Part shown: piece by piece, positions 11,158 to 22,092 of the stretch | Layout of the letters: every line of letters begins with the position of its first letter | Position numbering within the stretch: position 1 is the first letter of the stretch | NCBI RefSeq assembly: GCF_000759955.1 | Contig: NZ_JNAL01000016.1 | Span: 24,909 to 88,908 of the forward strand | Direction: 5' to 3' | Origin: Prochlorococcus marinus str. MIT 9201 | GTDB taxonomy: Bacteria; Cyanobacteriota; Cyanobacteriia; PCC-6307; Cyanobiaceae | DNA: 64,000 nucleotides | Made by a program: the position numbers and the translations under genes | The notes under the pieces: generated by a model | What the model saw: only the letters and a program-made list of their open reading frames with translations | The model's database searches: none | What the model was told of the DNA's origin: nothing

Positions 11158-12554
11158 CTATGATTGTAAGACTCTTATATTAAAATTTACCAGATCTTTG
11201 TTGCACAAACTTTGATTATTTATCCAATTAAACCTATCGATGTCAATTTTTTCTCCAGGAACTACTAGAGGTATACCAGGGGGATAAGGGCAAATGATAT
11301 CGCCTGATATTTTATTTAATGATTGAGAGAAAGAAATACTTTGAGTCTCATTTCTCCAAGCAATCCCAATTTCAATCTCGGGTTCTTGAACTAATTTAAA
11401 GGGCGATTGGAATACTTCTAAACTTTTTAATTTTTTAGAATTTAATAGTAATTTATTCCATAACTTTTCAAATAAATTAAGAAAATCTTTCTGATTCGCA
11501 AATCCTAAGCAAAAAGTTAGAGTCATCATTTCTGGTAATTCAGCAATAAGGCCATTTTTATAAAAAAATTTATCAGCAGTAAAACCGTCAATTCCAACCT
11601 TAGAGGTATTTAATACTATTTTTAAGGGATCTTGTGTTTCTATTAGAGGAATATTCTTTTGGATTAATTTTTGTAAATACTTTTTGCCTCTAAAATTCTC
11701 TTTTGATATTTTGATAAACTATTTTTATTTTGCCAGTCTTTAATAGACTCTTCACAAGAAGAAAGTAATAGGGAACTTGGACTAGTAGTTTGCAATAAAT
11801 TGATACTATTGATTAAATTATGCTCATTTACTAAATTCCCTTTGTACCAAAGTGCAGCCGTTTGAGTTAGGCCATTCAGCGACTTATGCAATGAGTGAAT
11901 GACTAAGTCAGCGTTTGATACTAACGCAGATTTTGGTAGGTTAAGGTTTTCACAAAAAAGGAAATAAGAACCATGCGCTTCATCAACCAAAACAGGTAAA
12001 TTTTTTCGATGACAAAGATCTATTAAAGGCTCTAAATCTCCTGCATAACCTTGATAAGTTGGATTTACAAGAATTACCCCTACAATCTTTTTTTCATTAA
12101 AATTTATTTTTTTAAATACATTTTCCAACCATATTTTTGTTATTGGTTTGTAATGACCAGTTTCTGATGATAAATCAAGGTCAAAGAATATTGGATGTAT
12201 GTTCTGCATGGCACAGATTTTTATAACACTTATATGAACATTTCTTGGCATCAGAATAGCTTCGCCAGGTTTTGCCATTGCAATTACCGCTGACTGTATT
12301 AATCCTGAAGCTCCATTAACTCCAAAAAAGCATCCTTTCGCCCCAAATTTCATAGAGAATTCTCTTTGAGTTTTGGCAATTAATCCGCTTTGGGATAGAG
12401 GTGAACCTATCTCTGGAAGTTCCGGCAAGTCCCAATACCCAGGTTGTTTTTTTAATAATTTCACTAATTTCCTAGGTAAAGCTGCCCCTCTGTTATGAGC
12501 GGGAAAGAAAAGTGACTTTAAAAACTTTTTAGATAGAAAAGATGAAATGCTCAT
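11158..12554 (-). pseudogene. Orn/Lys/Arg decarboxylase family 1 protein, interrupted by a -1 frameshift
   Basis: PLP-dependent basic amino acid decarboxylase-like protein; the cyanobacterial substrate is uncertain (arginine or lysine). Seen: the first frame (start ATG 12554) gives 296 residues with PTYQGYAGDL, DEAHG (191-195) and the PLP lysine in HSLHKSLNG (Lys224), then stops at 11664-11666. The C-terminal domain continues in the -1 frame from the A-run complementary to T5 at 11681-11685. It reads on through LIETQDPLKIVLN and IAELPEMMTLT to the stop at 11158. One extra A would restore a continuous protein of about 465 residues. Real decay, ribosomal slippage or a sequencing error all fit. 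Confidence 0.75.
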
Positions 12555-12618
12555 AAAGTGTTATTGACATATATAGAATGGAATACTAGGAATCCTTCTT
12601 TGATTTTTTTAAAATTTA

Positions 12619-14277
12619 ATGACAAGGTCTTATTCGCAATACTCAGCAAAAGGTGACTTGATTTGGTTGATTTTGAGGCCATGGATTTTCATCCCGAGGG
12701 TTTTATATATCCTATTAACTTTTATTTTTCTTTTTTTAAGAATACTTTTTCAAGGTAACAGTAAAAATAAGAATGTACAAAAAGATCTCTCAAAATATCT
12801 TTTTGATGTAATAACAGATTTAGGACCTTGTTTTATAAAATTAGGACAGGCTCTTTCAACTAGACCTGATCTTGTAAGACAAGATTGGCTGACAGAACTT
12901 ACCAACTTGCAAGATAATCTTCCAGCATTTGATCACAAAATTGCTCTAAAAATTATTGAAGAGGAACTTGGCGGGCCACCAAATGAATTATTTGATGAGT
13001 TCCCTGAGAATCCTATTGCCTCAGCAAGCCTAGGACAAGTCTATAAAGCAAAAACAAAAAATAATACTTATGTAGCTGTAAAAGTGCAAAGGCCAAATTT
13101 ATACTTTCTTATTAGAAGGGATGTTGTGATACTAAGGTTCTTATCAACTTTCTTGTCACCATTTTTACCCTTAAATATTGGTGTTGGAATTGGAGAAATA
13201 ATTGATGAATTCGGCAAGGCGCTATTTGATGAAATAGACTACGAAAAAGAAGGTAAGAATGCTTTAAAGTTTGCAGAATTATTCAAAGATAACCCAAATG
13301 TTTTCATCCCTAATTTAGAAAAACAGTTTTCCTCTAAGAGGATTATTACAACCTCTTGGATCGATGGAGTCAAGTTAAGAGATAGGGCTTTATTGGAGGA
13401 AAATAATTTAATTCCTGCTTCTTTTATAAAAACTTGTGTAATCAGTGGTCTTCAACAATTATTTGAATATGGATATTTCCATGCTGACCCCCATCCTGGG
13501 AATATGTTTGCTCTCAAAGGAGGTAATGCAGATTGTGGAAATTTAGCTTATGTAGATTTCGGAATGATGGATACAATTACCAATTCAGATAGACTTACTC
13601 TCATTAAAGCCATTGTTCATATAATAAACGAACAATATTATCTCCTTGCGAAAGATTTTCAGAAATTAGGTTTTTTAACCAAAGAACAAGATCTTCAAAA
13701 ACTTGTTGAACCATTAAAAGAAGTCTTAGGAGGATCTTTTGGCGCTGAGGTCGGCAATTTTAATCTGAAGAATGTAACTGATAAATTTTCAGAACTAATG
13801 TATTCTTATCCATTTAGAGTTCCAAGCAGGTTTGCTTTAATAATAAGAGCTGTTGTTAGTCAAGAAGGTTTAGCATTAAGATTAGATCCTGAATTTAAAA
13901 TATTAAAAATTGCTTACCCCTACATAGCAAAAAAACTACTTACTGACAATTCTGAAGAAATTTTAGAAATCCTTTTAGAAGTTGTTTTTGATAATAAAGG
14001 ACGTATACAAGTAGAAAAAGTTGAAAGTTTATTAAACATTCTATTTAAAGATTCTGAAAATATTAATTCTGACCTCATACCTGTTGCCAATGCAGGATTG
14101 AAATTATTTGTAAGCAAAAAAGGATCTGAAGTTCGGAAAAATCTTCTACTAAGCCTGATCAAAGATGATAAATTAGAACTTACTGATGCAAAAAAACTAA
14201 TTGGTATAATTAGGGATACATTTAGCCCCTTGAATATCGCAAAAAGTGCAGTTCAAAATATTATCTCTACAGTTTAA
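12619..14277 (+). CDS. ABC1/AarF (UbiB-like) atypical kinase
   Basis: UbiB/ABC1 proteins are atypical protein-kinase-like ATPases linked to prenylquinone metabolism, and in plastids to plastoglobule function. Seen: 552 residues. The family KxGQ motif is FIKLGQALSTRPDL, the Ala-rich nucleotide loop is ASASLGQVYKAK, and the catalytic and metal motifs are HADPHPGN and YVDFGMMD. An N-terminal hydrophobic stretch near residues 22-45 may associate with the membrane. It starts at ATG 12619, divergent from the decarboxylase gene by 64 bases. The substrate is unknown. Confidence 0.93.
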   Translation: MTRSYSQYSAKGDLIWLILRPWIFIPRVLYILLTFIFLFLRILFQGNSKNKNVQKDLSKYLFDVITDLGPCFIKLGQALSTRPDLVRQDWLTELTNLQDNLPAFDHKIALKIIEEELGGPPNELFDEFPENPIASASLGQVYKAKTKNNTYVAVKVQRPNLYFLIRRDVVILRFLSTFLSPFLPLNIGVGIGEIIDEFGKALFDEIDYEKEGKNALKFAELFKDNPNVFIPNLEKQFSSKRIITTSWIDGVKLRDRALLEENNLIPASFIKTCVISGLQQLFEYGYFHADPHPGNMFALKGGNADCGNLAYVDFGMMDTITNSDRLTLIKAIVHIINEQYYLLAKDFQKLGFLTKEQDLQKLVEPLKEVLGGSFGAEVGNFNLKNVTDKFSELMYSYPFRVPSRFALIIRAVVSQEGLALRLDPEFKILKIAYPYIAKKLLTDNSEEILEILLEVVFDNKGRIQVEKVESLLNILFKDSENINSDLIPVANAGLKLFVSKKGSEVRKNLLLSLIKDDKLELTDAKKLIGIIRDTFSPLNIAKSAVQNIISTV

Positions 14278-14390
14278 TTTTTATATTTGCTTCTGATAAA
14301 TTTACTTATGATTTTTAAATGACTAAGATTAACATAGACAACTTAATTTAAATTGAGTTGTCAAACAATTAATAAAATTTAAAGTATTGA

Positions 14391-14885
14391 ATGAATATTT
14401 TTAAAAATCTTTTTTCATTAAAAAAAAAATCTTTGATTCATAATAAAGTAAATGATGCATTAGTTGATCAGTATGGAGAAATCGCAAAGTTAGTAAGAGA
14501 AGCGAGGATCCAAAAAAATTTAACAATTCAAGAATTGTCACGTATCTCAAAGATTCCTGAACAAACGATAATTTCTATTGAAAAAAACAATCAAAATATT
14601 AGACCAAAGTATCCATTTATAAGATCAATATTATTCAAATTAGAGGAATGCTTAGGATTAAAAAAAAATACATTAGGAAAATTAACAATTAGAGAAGGAG
14701 AAACTTCTAAGAAAGAAAAAAATGATTTTATTGTCAACAAATTTGATCTTATGAATACTTGGCAAGGAAGCCTATTGTATTTTTTTATACTAATCTTAAC
14801 TGTGTTTTTATTAAAAAGATATTTTATTTTAAATGTAAATGTTATAGAGATCCAAAATATTGAAAACAAAATCATTGATAAATAA
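14391..14885 (+). CDS. RodZ-like protein: N-terminal helix-turn-helix plus one membrane segment
   Basis: Seen: 164 residues. An HTH of the HTH_25 type spans about 31-95 (LVREARIQKNLTIQELSRIS with RPKYPFIRS, the typical RodZ pattern). A polar stretch follows, then a single membrane helix near 128-145 (SLLYFFILILTVFLLKRY) and a short outer tail. RodZ links MreB to the membrane in rod-shaped bacteria. This one is much shorter than E. coli RodZ and lacks most of the periplasmic domain. Function as a morphogenesis protein is inferred; a membrane-bound regulator is the alternative. Confidence 0.75.
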   Translation: MNIFKNLFSLKKKSLIHNKVNDALVDQYGEIAKLVREARIQKNLTIQELSRISKIPEQTIISIEKNNQNIRPKYPFIRSILFKLEECLGLKKNTLGKLTIREGETSKKEKNDFIVNKFDLMNTWQGSLLYFFILILTVFLLKRYFILNVNVIEIQNIENKIIDK

Positions 14886-14899
14886 ACGTCAACAAGTCT

Positions 14900-16414
14900 C
14901 TAATTTCTAGTTCTCCCAAAATTATTTCCTAGCTCACTAAATCTCCTAACATTGCCTTCTATTTCTCCTAAAGGTCTTTCTAACTTCCATTTCCAGTTGT
15001 TTTTTGTAGTACCAGGTATGTTTAATCTGCTTGAATCATCAAGAGATAAAATATCTTGGATTGGAGCAATAAAGAGATTAGCACTTGTATCCATGCCTAT
15101 TTTTATTAAACTCCATGAAGGATTTTCAGAGAATTTATACTCATCTTTTATTCGTTTTTTTGCATTATTTTCTAGACATTCCCACCATGAGAAGGAAGTT
15201 GAGTTGTCATGAGTACCTGTATAAATAACCCAATTTTCTCCTTCAATATTCTTGGGTAAATATGGATTATCTTCGTTTCCATCAAATGCAAATTGCAATA
15301 TTTTCATTCCAGGTAGTTTAAAATATTTCCTTAATTTTTTTACATCAGGTGTTATTACTCCCAGATCCTCCGCGATTATAGGCAGGAAGTCATTACCTAA
15401 ATCAATTTTTAGTTTATTTAATAGTGTTTTCCCAGGAGAATTTATCCATCTACCAGAAATTGCTGTTTTAGAACTGCCATTGACTCTCCAATAACCAGCT
15501 AAACCCCTAAAATGATCTAATCTTAATAGATCCACAAGTTCAAATTGTCTTTTAAATCTTTTTCTCCACCAATCGAAATTAGTCCTCTTATGTTTTGACC
15601 AAAAGTAAGTTGGAGTCCCCCATAATTGTCCTGTTGATGAAAAATAATCAGGAGGTACACCACTTTGAAAGATTAAATCTCCATTTTTAAAAATTGAAAA
15701 TAGTGATTTATTACTCCATACATCTGCACTGTCCCTAGAAACATAAAAGGGCAAATCACCTATAAGTTTAATATCTCTTGATTTCGCAAAGTTTTTAATT
15801 GATCTCCATTGCTTATCTAAATGCCACTGTATTAATTTTTGAATAAGTATCGCTTCACTTTTTAACTTAATCCATGAATTTAAAAAATTGTCATTTTTAA
15901 TTTTAAATTCTTGAGGCCATTGCCACCATGGCAACATGTTAAATTCCTCACGGATAACAATAAATGTCGCATAATCCTCAACCCAAGAATTCTTACTAAC
16001 CCATTTGTGAAAATCTAGTTTTCTATCATCAGATTGGTAACTCCAACCCTGCAAAAGGAGGCGACCTAATTTTTTTGATGAATCGTTCGCAACTTCGAAA
16101 TCAAAATGACTCTTATTTTTCTGTTTTAATTCTTCTTTTTTAGAAATGAAAATAAAACTTCTCTCTATTAAATCATCCATGTCTAGAAACCATGGGTTCA
16201 ATGCAAAACTAGATGGTGAACTATATGGAGATCCAGTAGAATCTGTAGGTGTAAGAGGTAAAAATTGCCAATATTCAATCCCATACTTATGAAGCATTTT
16301 TATCCACTCTTTAGCCTCTTTCCCAAAAGTTCCACATACTCTTCCTCCCGGTATGGATGTTGGATGCATAAGTATGCCTAATGATTTTTTCGGAAGAACT
16401 TTATTTGTAGGCAT
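14900..16414 (-). CDS. malQ: 4-alpha-glucanotransferase (amylomaltase)
   Basis: GH77 enzyme that transfers alpha-1,4-glucan segments, used in glycogen and maltodextrin turnover. Seen: 504 residues, the usual cyanobacterial length. GILMHPTSIPG is at the N-terminus, with GIEYWQFLPLTPT and LIGDLPFYVSRDSADVWS after it. Catalytic residues lie in RLDHFRGLAGYW and IIAEDLG, and YTGTHDNST is near the end. It converges on the RodZ-like gene with 14 bases between the stops. The GH57 branching enzyme at 32.5 kb is a likely pathway partner. Confidence 0.95.
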   Translation of the reverse strand: MPTNKVLPKKSLGILMHPTSIPGGRVCGTFGKEAKEWIKMLHKYGIEYWQFLPLTPTDSTGSPYSSPSSFALNPWFLDMDDLIERSFIFISKKEELKQKNKSHFDFEVANDSSKKLGRLLLQGWSYQSDDRKLDFHKWVSKNSWVEDYATFIVIREEFNMLPWWQWPQEFKIKNDNFLNSWIKLKSEAILIQKLIQWHLDKQWRSIKNFAKSRDIKLIGDLPFYVSRDSADVWSNKSLFSIFKNGDLIFQSGVPPDYFSSTGQLWGTPTYFWSKHKRTNFDWWRKRFKRQFELVDLLRLDHFRGLAGYWRVNGSSKTAISGRWINSPGKTLLNKLKIDLGNDFLPIIAEDLGVITPDVKKLRKYFKLPGMKILQFAFDGNEDNPYLPKNIEGENWVIYTGTHDNSTSFSWWECLENNAKKRIKDEYKFSENPSWSLIKIGMDTSANLFIAPIQDILSLDDSSRLNIPGTTKNNWKWKLERPLGEIEGNVRRFSELGNNFGRTRN

Positions 16415-16665
16415 GTTTTAATTATATTTAAATTATTTACAATTAAATTGTTATTAATACCCTAAAATCAAAGATATACAAATTTTTTTTAATTGACAAA
16501 TATTGTTCTGGTGGTTTTTGAATAAATTAAAAATAAATTCTGATTTCAAGTAATTTTTTTATATTTTGTTCAACAGATGTGACTTTTGAAAAGATCTAGT
16601 CATTATTTTTTGCTAAATTCACATAAACGACTACGATAAAGATATAGTTTTATATTGCTAATTTC

Positions 16666-17661
16666 GTGACAAGTTTTATCACGGCAGTGCAGAATAAAGA
16701 ATCGAATTTTAATCTAACTAATAGTAGGTTAAGGCTTGTAAGTGGGACAACAAATCCTAAACTCGCAGAAGAAATTGCATCATACTTAGGCATTAAAAAT
16801 GTACCTTTAATATCCAAAAGGTTCGCTGATGGAGAACTTTATGTACAGATTCAGCAATCTATTAGAGGTTGCGATGTGTTCCTAATACAACCTACATCTG
16901 CGCCTGTAAACGATAGCCTGATGGAACTTATGATTATGGTTGATGCTTGCAAGAGGGCATCTGCAAGACAAATAACGGCCGTAATCCCCTATTTTGGATA
17001 TGCAAGGGCAGATAGAAAGACTTCTGGAAGAGAGTCGATAACTGCAAAACTTACTGCTAATTTACTAGAAAAATCTGGAGTTGATAGAGTTCTAGCTATG
17101 GATTTACATTCAGCTCAAATACAAGGTTATTTTGATATCCCATGCGATCATATTTACGGTTCACCTGTATTAATTGATTATTTAGAATCCTTAAATTTAG
17201 AGGAAGTTGTAGTTGTATCTCCTGATGTAGGGGGAGTGGCAAGAGCAAGAGCATTTGCAAAATTAATGAATGATGCTCCATTGGCAATAATTGATAAAAG
17301 AAGATCAGCTCATAATATCGCTGAAAGTTTAACAGTTATTGGAGAAGTTAAAGGCAAAACTGCTATCCTAATAGACGATATGATAGATACAGGCGGCACA
17401 ATTTGTTCTGGAGCTAATTTATTAAAAAAGGAGGGTGCTAATAGGATATTCGCATGCGCTTCACATGCTGTTTTTTCTCCTCCCTCTTGTGAAAGATTAA
17501 GTACTAAGGATTTATTCGAACAAGTTATCGTAACAAATAGCATACCAGTTCTTGTTAAAGATAATTTTCCGCAGTTAAAAGTCCTTTCTGTCGCAAATAT
17601 GCTAGGTGAAGCTATTTGGAGAATACACGAAGAAAGTTCAGTGAGTTCAATGTTCAGATAA
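16666..17661 (+). CDS. prs: ribose-phosphate pyrophosphokinase (PRPP synthetase)
   Basis: Makes PRPP from ribose 5-phosphate and ATP for nucleotide, histidine and tryptophan synthesis. Seen: 331 residues. RFADGELYVQI and YARADRKTSGRE (ATP/flexible loop region) are present, together with the PRPP-binding loop DDMIDTGGT. The start is GTG 16666; the conserved core begins near residue 20 (RLRLVSGTTNPKLA), so a short N-terminal extension is predicted. A 250-base AT-rich gap upstream, shared with divergent malQ, holds the promoters; TATAGT near 16641-16646 is a possible -10. Confidence 0.96.
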   Translation: MTSFITAVQNKESNFNLTNSRLRLVSGTTNPKLAEEIASYLGIKNVPLISKRFADGELYVQIQQSIRGCDVFLIQPTSAPVNDSLMELMIMVDACKRASARQITAVIPYFGYARADRKTSGRESITAKLTANLLEKSGVDRVLAMDLHSAQIQGYFDIPCDHIYGSPVLIDYLESLNLEEVVVVSPDVGGVARARAFAKLMNDAPLAIIDKRRSAHNIAESLTVIGEVKGKTAILIDDMIDTGGTICSGANLLKKEGANRIFACASHAVFSPPSCERLSTKDLFEQVIVTNSIPVLVKDNFPQLKVLSVANMLGEAIWRIHEESSVSSMFR

Positions 17662-17668
17662 AATCAAA

Positions 17669-18109
17669 TTATTTTTTGGTTTTCTTAGTAAGTTGCTTTA
17701 ATCTCTTTTCGTAATCATTTTTTATATTCTTTGGAATATTCTCGGGACATATATTAAGAGCACTTCCAACAATTTGGAATGTTCCTGCGTTGTATAATCT
17801 TTTTTCATCAAGTTTTTCTTTCCCTAACTCTTTTATGGCTCCGCCATGTTTGCCAACTATTACATTTGCAAAAGTTGCACTTGCAATTCCAAGACCTTTT
17901 TTGAAATCCACTTCTGCCTTAGAAGCTATACAAAGATATGATGCGCCCATTTGTCGATATAAAAAAAGATCTTCTTCAGTTGCGGCAATTAAATTTTTTT
18001 CTGCTTTAATTTGTTGATTTTTTGTATTAATCTCAAAAAATGCAAAAGATAAAAAAAGGCTAAAACTTAACAATTTAAGAATTTTTTTTGAAAAAAAATT
18101 GATACCCAT
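17669..18109 (-). CDS. small secreted conserved hypothetical protein
   Basis: I do not recognise a characterised family. Seen: 146 residues with a basic start and a hydrophobic stretch at about 9-27 that looks like a signal peptide or anchor. A core follows with GASYLCIASKAEVDF and IVGKHGG, containing two cysteines. The C-terminus is rich in lysine (KRLKQLTKKTKK). It converges on prs with seven bases between the stops. A periplasmic or lumenal location is inferred from the N-terminus. Gene reality is supported by coding-like composition and tight packing. Confidence 0.7.
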   Translation of the reverse strand: MGINFFSKKILKLLSFSLFLSFAFFEINTKNQQIKAEKNLIAATEEDLFLYRQMGASYLCIASKAEVDFKKGLGIASATFANVIVGKHGGAIKELGKEKLDEKRLYNAGTFQIVGSALNICPENIPKNIKNDYEKRLKQLTKKTKK

Positions 18110-18170
18110 TAACTGTTTATATTTACTTTAAGATAACATTTTAGTTTTAATATTAATAATACAAAAGGAC

Positions 18171-18713
18171 TTACTTAATAATTTTTATTTCATGATGATT
18201 TTCTACTATTTTTAACTCATTTTTGTTCCATGAATATATAACCCTGAATCTATAATTATCAGAATCCACAAGTCTTGTATGTTCAAGAATATACCAATCA
18301 TTATAAGAGGATTCAAAAATCATTTCGTGTTCATCGACTTGCTTAATATTTGATATCCCTTCAACATTACTTAAATAAAAATTCCCCCTAAAAAGTTGAT
18401 GACCTTTTAAATAGGCCTTCATTTCACCTTGTTCTTTAAACTGTGGATTTTCATGAAAGAAATTATATTTTTTTTCTGGATACCATGTGAATTTATAGTG
18501 CGATTCCCACTCGGAATCGCTCTTAAGACTTTCTATATTAATATTCATGCACAAATGATAAGTTTTTTGTCCTTTTTCAAGAAAATAGGTTCTATTAGAT
18601 TTCCACAAGCCAATATTTCTAGAAAACCATCTTTTTAAATTACTATTTAAACTTATTTCTGGAGCATAATTTTTGCCGAAATTTATTTTTTTATTTTGAT
18701 TAATATCAACCAT
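18171..18713 (-). CDS. conserved hypothetical protein, possibly lipocalin-like (CpeS/CpcS-like fold)
   Basis: Seen: 180 residues, rich in aromatic residues and alternating strand-like segments. The stretch GLWKSNRTYFL near residues 36-46 resembles the start of CpeS/CpcS bilin lyases and other small beta-barrel proteins. The remainder does not give a clear match by eye. Prochlorococcus keeps a reduced phycoerythrin system, so a bilin-related role is possible but unproven. It is oriented away from sasA, with 106 bases between the two starts. Confidence 0.65.
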   Translation of the reverse strand: MVDINQNKKINFGKNYAPEISLNSNLKRWFSRNIGLWKSNRTYFLEKGQKTYHLCMNINIESLKSDSEWESHYKFTWYPEKKYNFFHENPQFKEQGEMKAYLKGHQLFRGNFYLSNVEGISNIKQVDEHEMIFESSYNDWYILEHTRLVDSDNYRFRVIYSWNKNELKIVENHHEIKIIK

Positions 18714-18819
18714 TTATAAATAAGTCCTTCTTATTTAATAGCTGATTTGTAGAATAAAAATAAATATCTTAATGTGTTTATAAGGATTAACAGCTTTTCA
18801 ACACTTCAGAGGAAATCAT

Positions 18820-19938
18820 TTGAATGATAAAAAAGAGTTAAAATTAATACTTGTGGCAGCTAGAAATCAACTTTCTAGTAGTGATATTAAGTCCTTGATA
18901 GCTTATTTAGAATCAGATGATTGTGAATTTGAGATATCTCTTCAGATTTCTGAGCCTTCAGAACAGCCTGAACTATTAGAGTTACATAGATTAGTTGCTA
19001 TTCCTGCTCTAATAAAGGTTTCCCCAGCTCCAAAGCAAATATTTGCAGGAAGTAATATTTTCTCTCAGTTGCAGAAATGGTTACCAAGGTGGACACAAGA
19101 AGGATTAACAAAAAACCTTGGGATTAATTTGCAACCTTCCAAAATTGATTCAATAAGAACTCAAAAAGAATTTCTTTTAGAAGATGAACTGCTTGTTTTG
19201 AGACAAGAAAATGAGACCTTGACAAAAAGAATAGAATCCCAGGAAAGATTATTAAGAATGGTCGCTCATGAGTTGAGAACCCCATTAACTGCAGCTACTT
19301 TGGCTGTTCAAAGTCAAAAACTTGGACAAATTGACATAGCAAAATTACAAGAGGTTATTAAAAGACGTCTTGAAGAAATTGAACTATTGTCTCAGGATCT
19401 TTTGGAAGTTGGAACAACTAAATGGGAAGCGTTATTTAATCCTCAGAAAATCGAATTAGGTAATATCAGTGCTGAAGTAATACTCGAATTAGAAAAATTT
19501 TGGCGATTGAGAAATATTGAAATTGATACTGATATTCCATCTGATTTGCCAAGTGTGTTCGCAGATCAAAGAAGAATGAGGCAAGTATTTTTAAATTTAA
19601 TTGAAAATGCGATTAAATTTTCTAACGATTCTGGATCAATAAAAATTACAATGATTCACAAGACAAATCAATGGGTTGAAATAACAATTTGTGACAAAGG
19701 TGCAGGTATTCCTTTGAGTGAACAAAAAAGAATTTTTCTTGATAGAGTTAGGCTCCCACAAACTTCTGAAGGAACTTCAGGATTTGGGATAGGGTTATCT
19801 GTATGCAGGAGAATAGTTGAAGTCCACGGAGGAAGAATATGGGTTGTATCTGAAATTGGTGAAGGTTCCTGCTTCCATTTCACAGTTCCTGTTTGGCAAG
19901 GACAAAATAAAGAGCAACAATACTTGACGAAAGGCTAG
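18820..19938 (+). CDS. sasA: circadian clock-associated sensor histidine kinase SasA
   Basis: Transmits KaiC state to the response regulator RpaA. Seen: 372 residues. The N-terminal KaiB-like thioredoxin-fold sensor covers about 6-100 ([28 protein letters not shown]). A coiled-coil linker follows, then the HisKA box [13 protein letters not shown] (His150). The HATPase boxes are [11 protein letters not shown] (N), ICDKGAGIP (G1) and [14 protein letters not shown] (G2). The start is TTG 18820 with a GAGG-type site just upstream (18809-18813); the nearby ATG at 18824 is out of frame. Confidence 0.95.
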   Translation: MNDKKELKLILVAARNQLSSSDIKSLIAYLESDDCEFEISLQISEPSEQPELLELHRLVAIPALIKVSPAPKQIFAGSNIFSQLQKWLPRWTQEGLTKNLGINLQPSKIDSIRTQKEFLLEDELLVLRQENETLTKRIESQERLLRMVAHELRTPLTAATLAVQSQKLGQIDIAKLQEVIKRRLEEIELLSQDLLEVGTTKWEALFNPQKIELGNISAEVILELEKFWRLRNIEIDTDIPSDLPSVFADQRRMRQVFLNLIENAIKFSNDSGSIKITMIHKTNQWVEITICDKGAGIPLSEQKRIFLDRVRLPQTSEGTSGFGIGLSVCRRIVEVHGGRIWVVSEIGEGSCFHFTVPVWQGQNKEQQYLTKG

Positions 19939-19978
19939 CTTTACTCTTAGTTTTTAATAAAGCTGTCATGCTTTTCCT

Positions 19979-20051
19979 GGCCCCATCGTCTAGAGGCCTA
20001 GGACACCTCCCTTTCACGGAGGCGACAGGGGTTCGAATCCCCTTGGGGCTA
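19979..20051 (+). tRNA. trnE: tRNA-Glu (anticodon UUC)
   Basis: Seen: a 73-base cloverleaf. The acceptor GGCCCCA pairs with TGGGGCT (a G1:U72 wobble, usual in cyanobacterial tRNA-Glu as I recall it), with discriminator A at 20051. The D arm begins GTCTAGAGGCC, the anticodon arm is CCTCC-CTTTCAC-GGAGG with anticodon TTC, and the T arm is AGGGG-TTCGAAT-CCCCT. CCA is not encoded. Besides translation, this tRNA supplies glutamyl-tRNA for tetrapyrrole synthesis by the C5 pathway. I see no integrase or repeated 3' end nearby. Confidence 0.97.
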
Positions 20052-20063
20052 TTAATTAAAGAT

Positions 20064-20603
20064 TTATAATATTTTTAAAGATTTTGCTTGCCTATCTACG
20101 GCAATTAAATTTTCTGAAAGATCCTTTTTGAGTCTTTTCTCTATCATCCCTATTGGCATCCACTGACAACCTTGGACAGTAAGATCATAAATTAATGAAT
20201 TTTTTGAAGTATTTTTAATATTTTGTATTTTCCAGCTACCTTCAAATTTCCTGAAATCTCCTTTTATCAAATTAAATTTTAAAAGGCCAAGTTCTTTTTC
20301 TTCAAATAAACTGATGGTTACTTCGGCTGAAAATTTCATGCCAAGGAAATCCTGAGCCCCAACTTGTTTTAGATGTACATTATTGTCTTTTTGGTATATT
20401 TTTTTGCTTGACAATAGATTTGGTATGTAGAGATTTAGTCGATCATAATCTGTTAAAACATTCCACAAAGAATCCAAACTTGCAGAAGTAGTAAGTTGAG
20501 CAGCAAGTCTTCTTGTTCCTCCAGAAAACTTTTCCATAGTTTGCTCAATTGTCCTGTAATCATTTCCTTTTGAATGATTTACTGATCCTTGAGGATTATT
20601 CAT
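20064..20603 (-). CDS. START/SRPBCC-fold protein (polyketide cyclase or COQ10-like)
   Basis: Seen: 179 residues. The N-terminal half of the fold reads RRLAAQLTTSASLDSLWNVL followed by TDYDRLNLYIPN, the standard opening of the cyclase/dehydrase group. Later come GAQDFLGMKF and a strand-rich core. These proteins bind hydrophobic ligands; cyanobacterial members have no firmly known ligand to my knowledge. It ends 12 bases from the 3' end of tRNA-Glu on the opposite strand. Family assignment is good; function is unknown. Confidence 0.78.
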   Translation of the reverse strand: MNNPQGSVNHSKGNDYRTIEQTMEKFSGGTRRLAAQLTTSASLDSLWNVLTDYDRLNLYIPNLLSSKKIYQKDNNVHLKQVGAQDFLGMKFSAEVTISLFEEKELGLLKFNLIKGDFRKFEGSWKIQNIKNTSKNSLIYDLTVQGCQWMPIGMIEKRLKKDLSENLIAVDRQAKSLKIL

Positions 20604-20776
20604 AAATGAATTTTTTAATTAAATAAAAAATTATTTCTGTGTAACTATACAGATAAAAACAATAAATACTGAAAAATAAAAATAATTTCTTTTATTTATT
20701 CCGATCTCAAAACGTAACCATTTTTGTGAAATCAATACAAATTAAACTACAAATTGATAATCTCTTATATAAATAA

Positions 20777-21982
<1,206 letters not shown>

Positions 21983-22092
21983 ATATTTGATAATTAAATT
22001 TTGCTTTTTTTTACTAAATACTTTTTGGTTTAGACACAATACATAGCAAATTTTATAAAAAAAGAGGATTTTAAAAAAAGAATACAAAAAAT

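Noticed and set aside
16415..16665. AT-rich 251-base gap before prs as a possible replication origin
   Set aside because: No cluster of DnaA-box-like 9-mers is visible and dnaA/dnaN are not nearby; it looks like a divergent promoter region.
19979..20051. tRNA-Glu as a possible integration site for a genomic island
   Set aside because: No integrase, no repeated tRNA 3' end and no accessory genes nearby; flanking genes are core.
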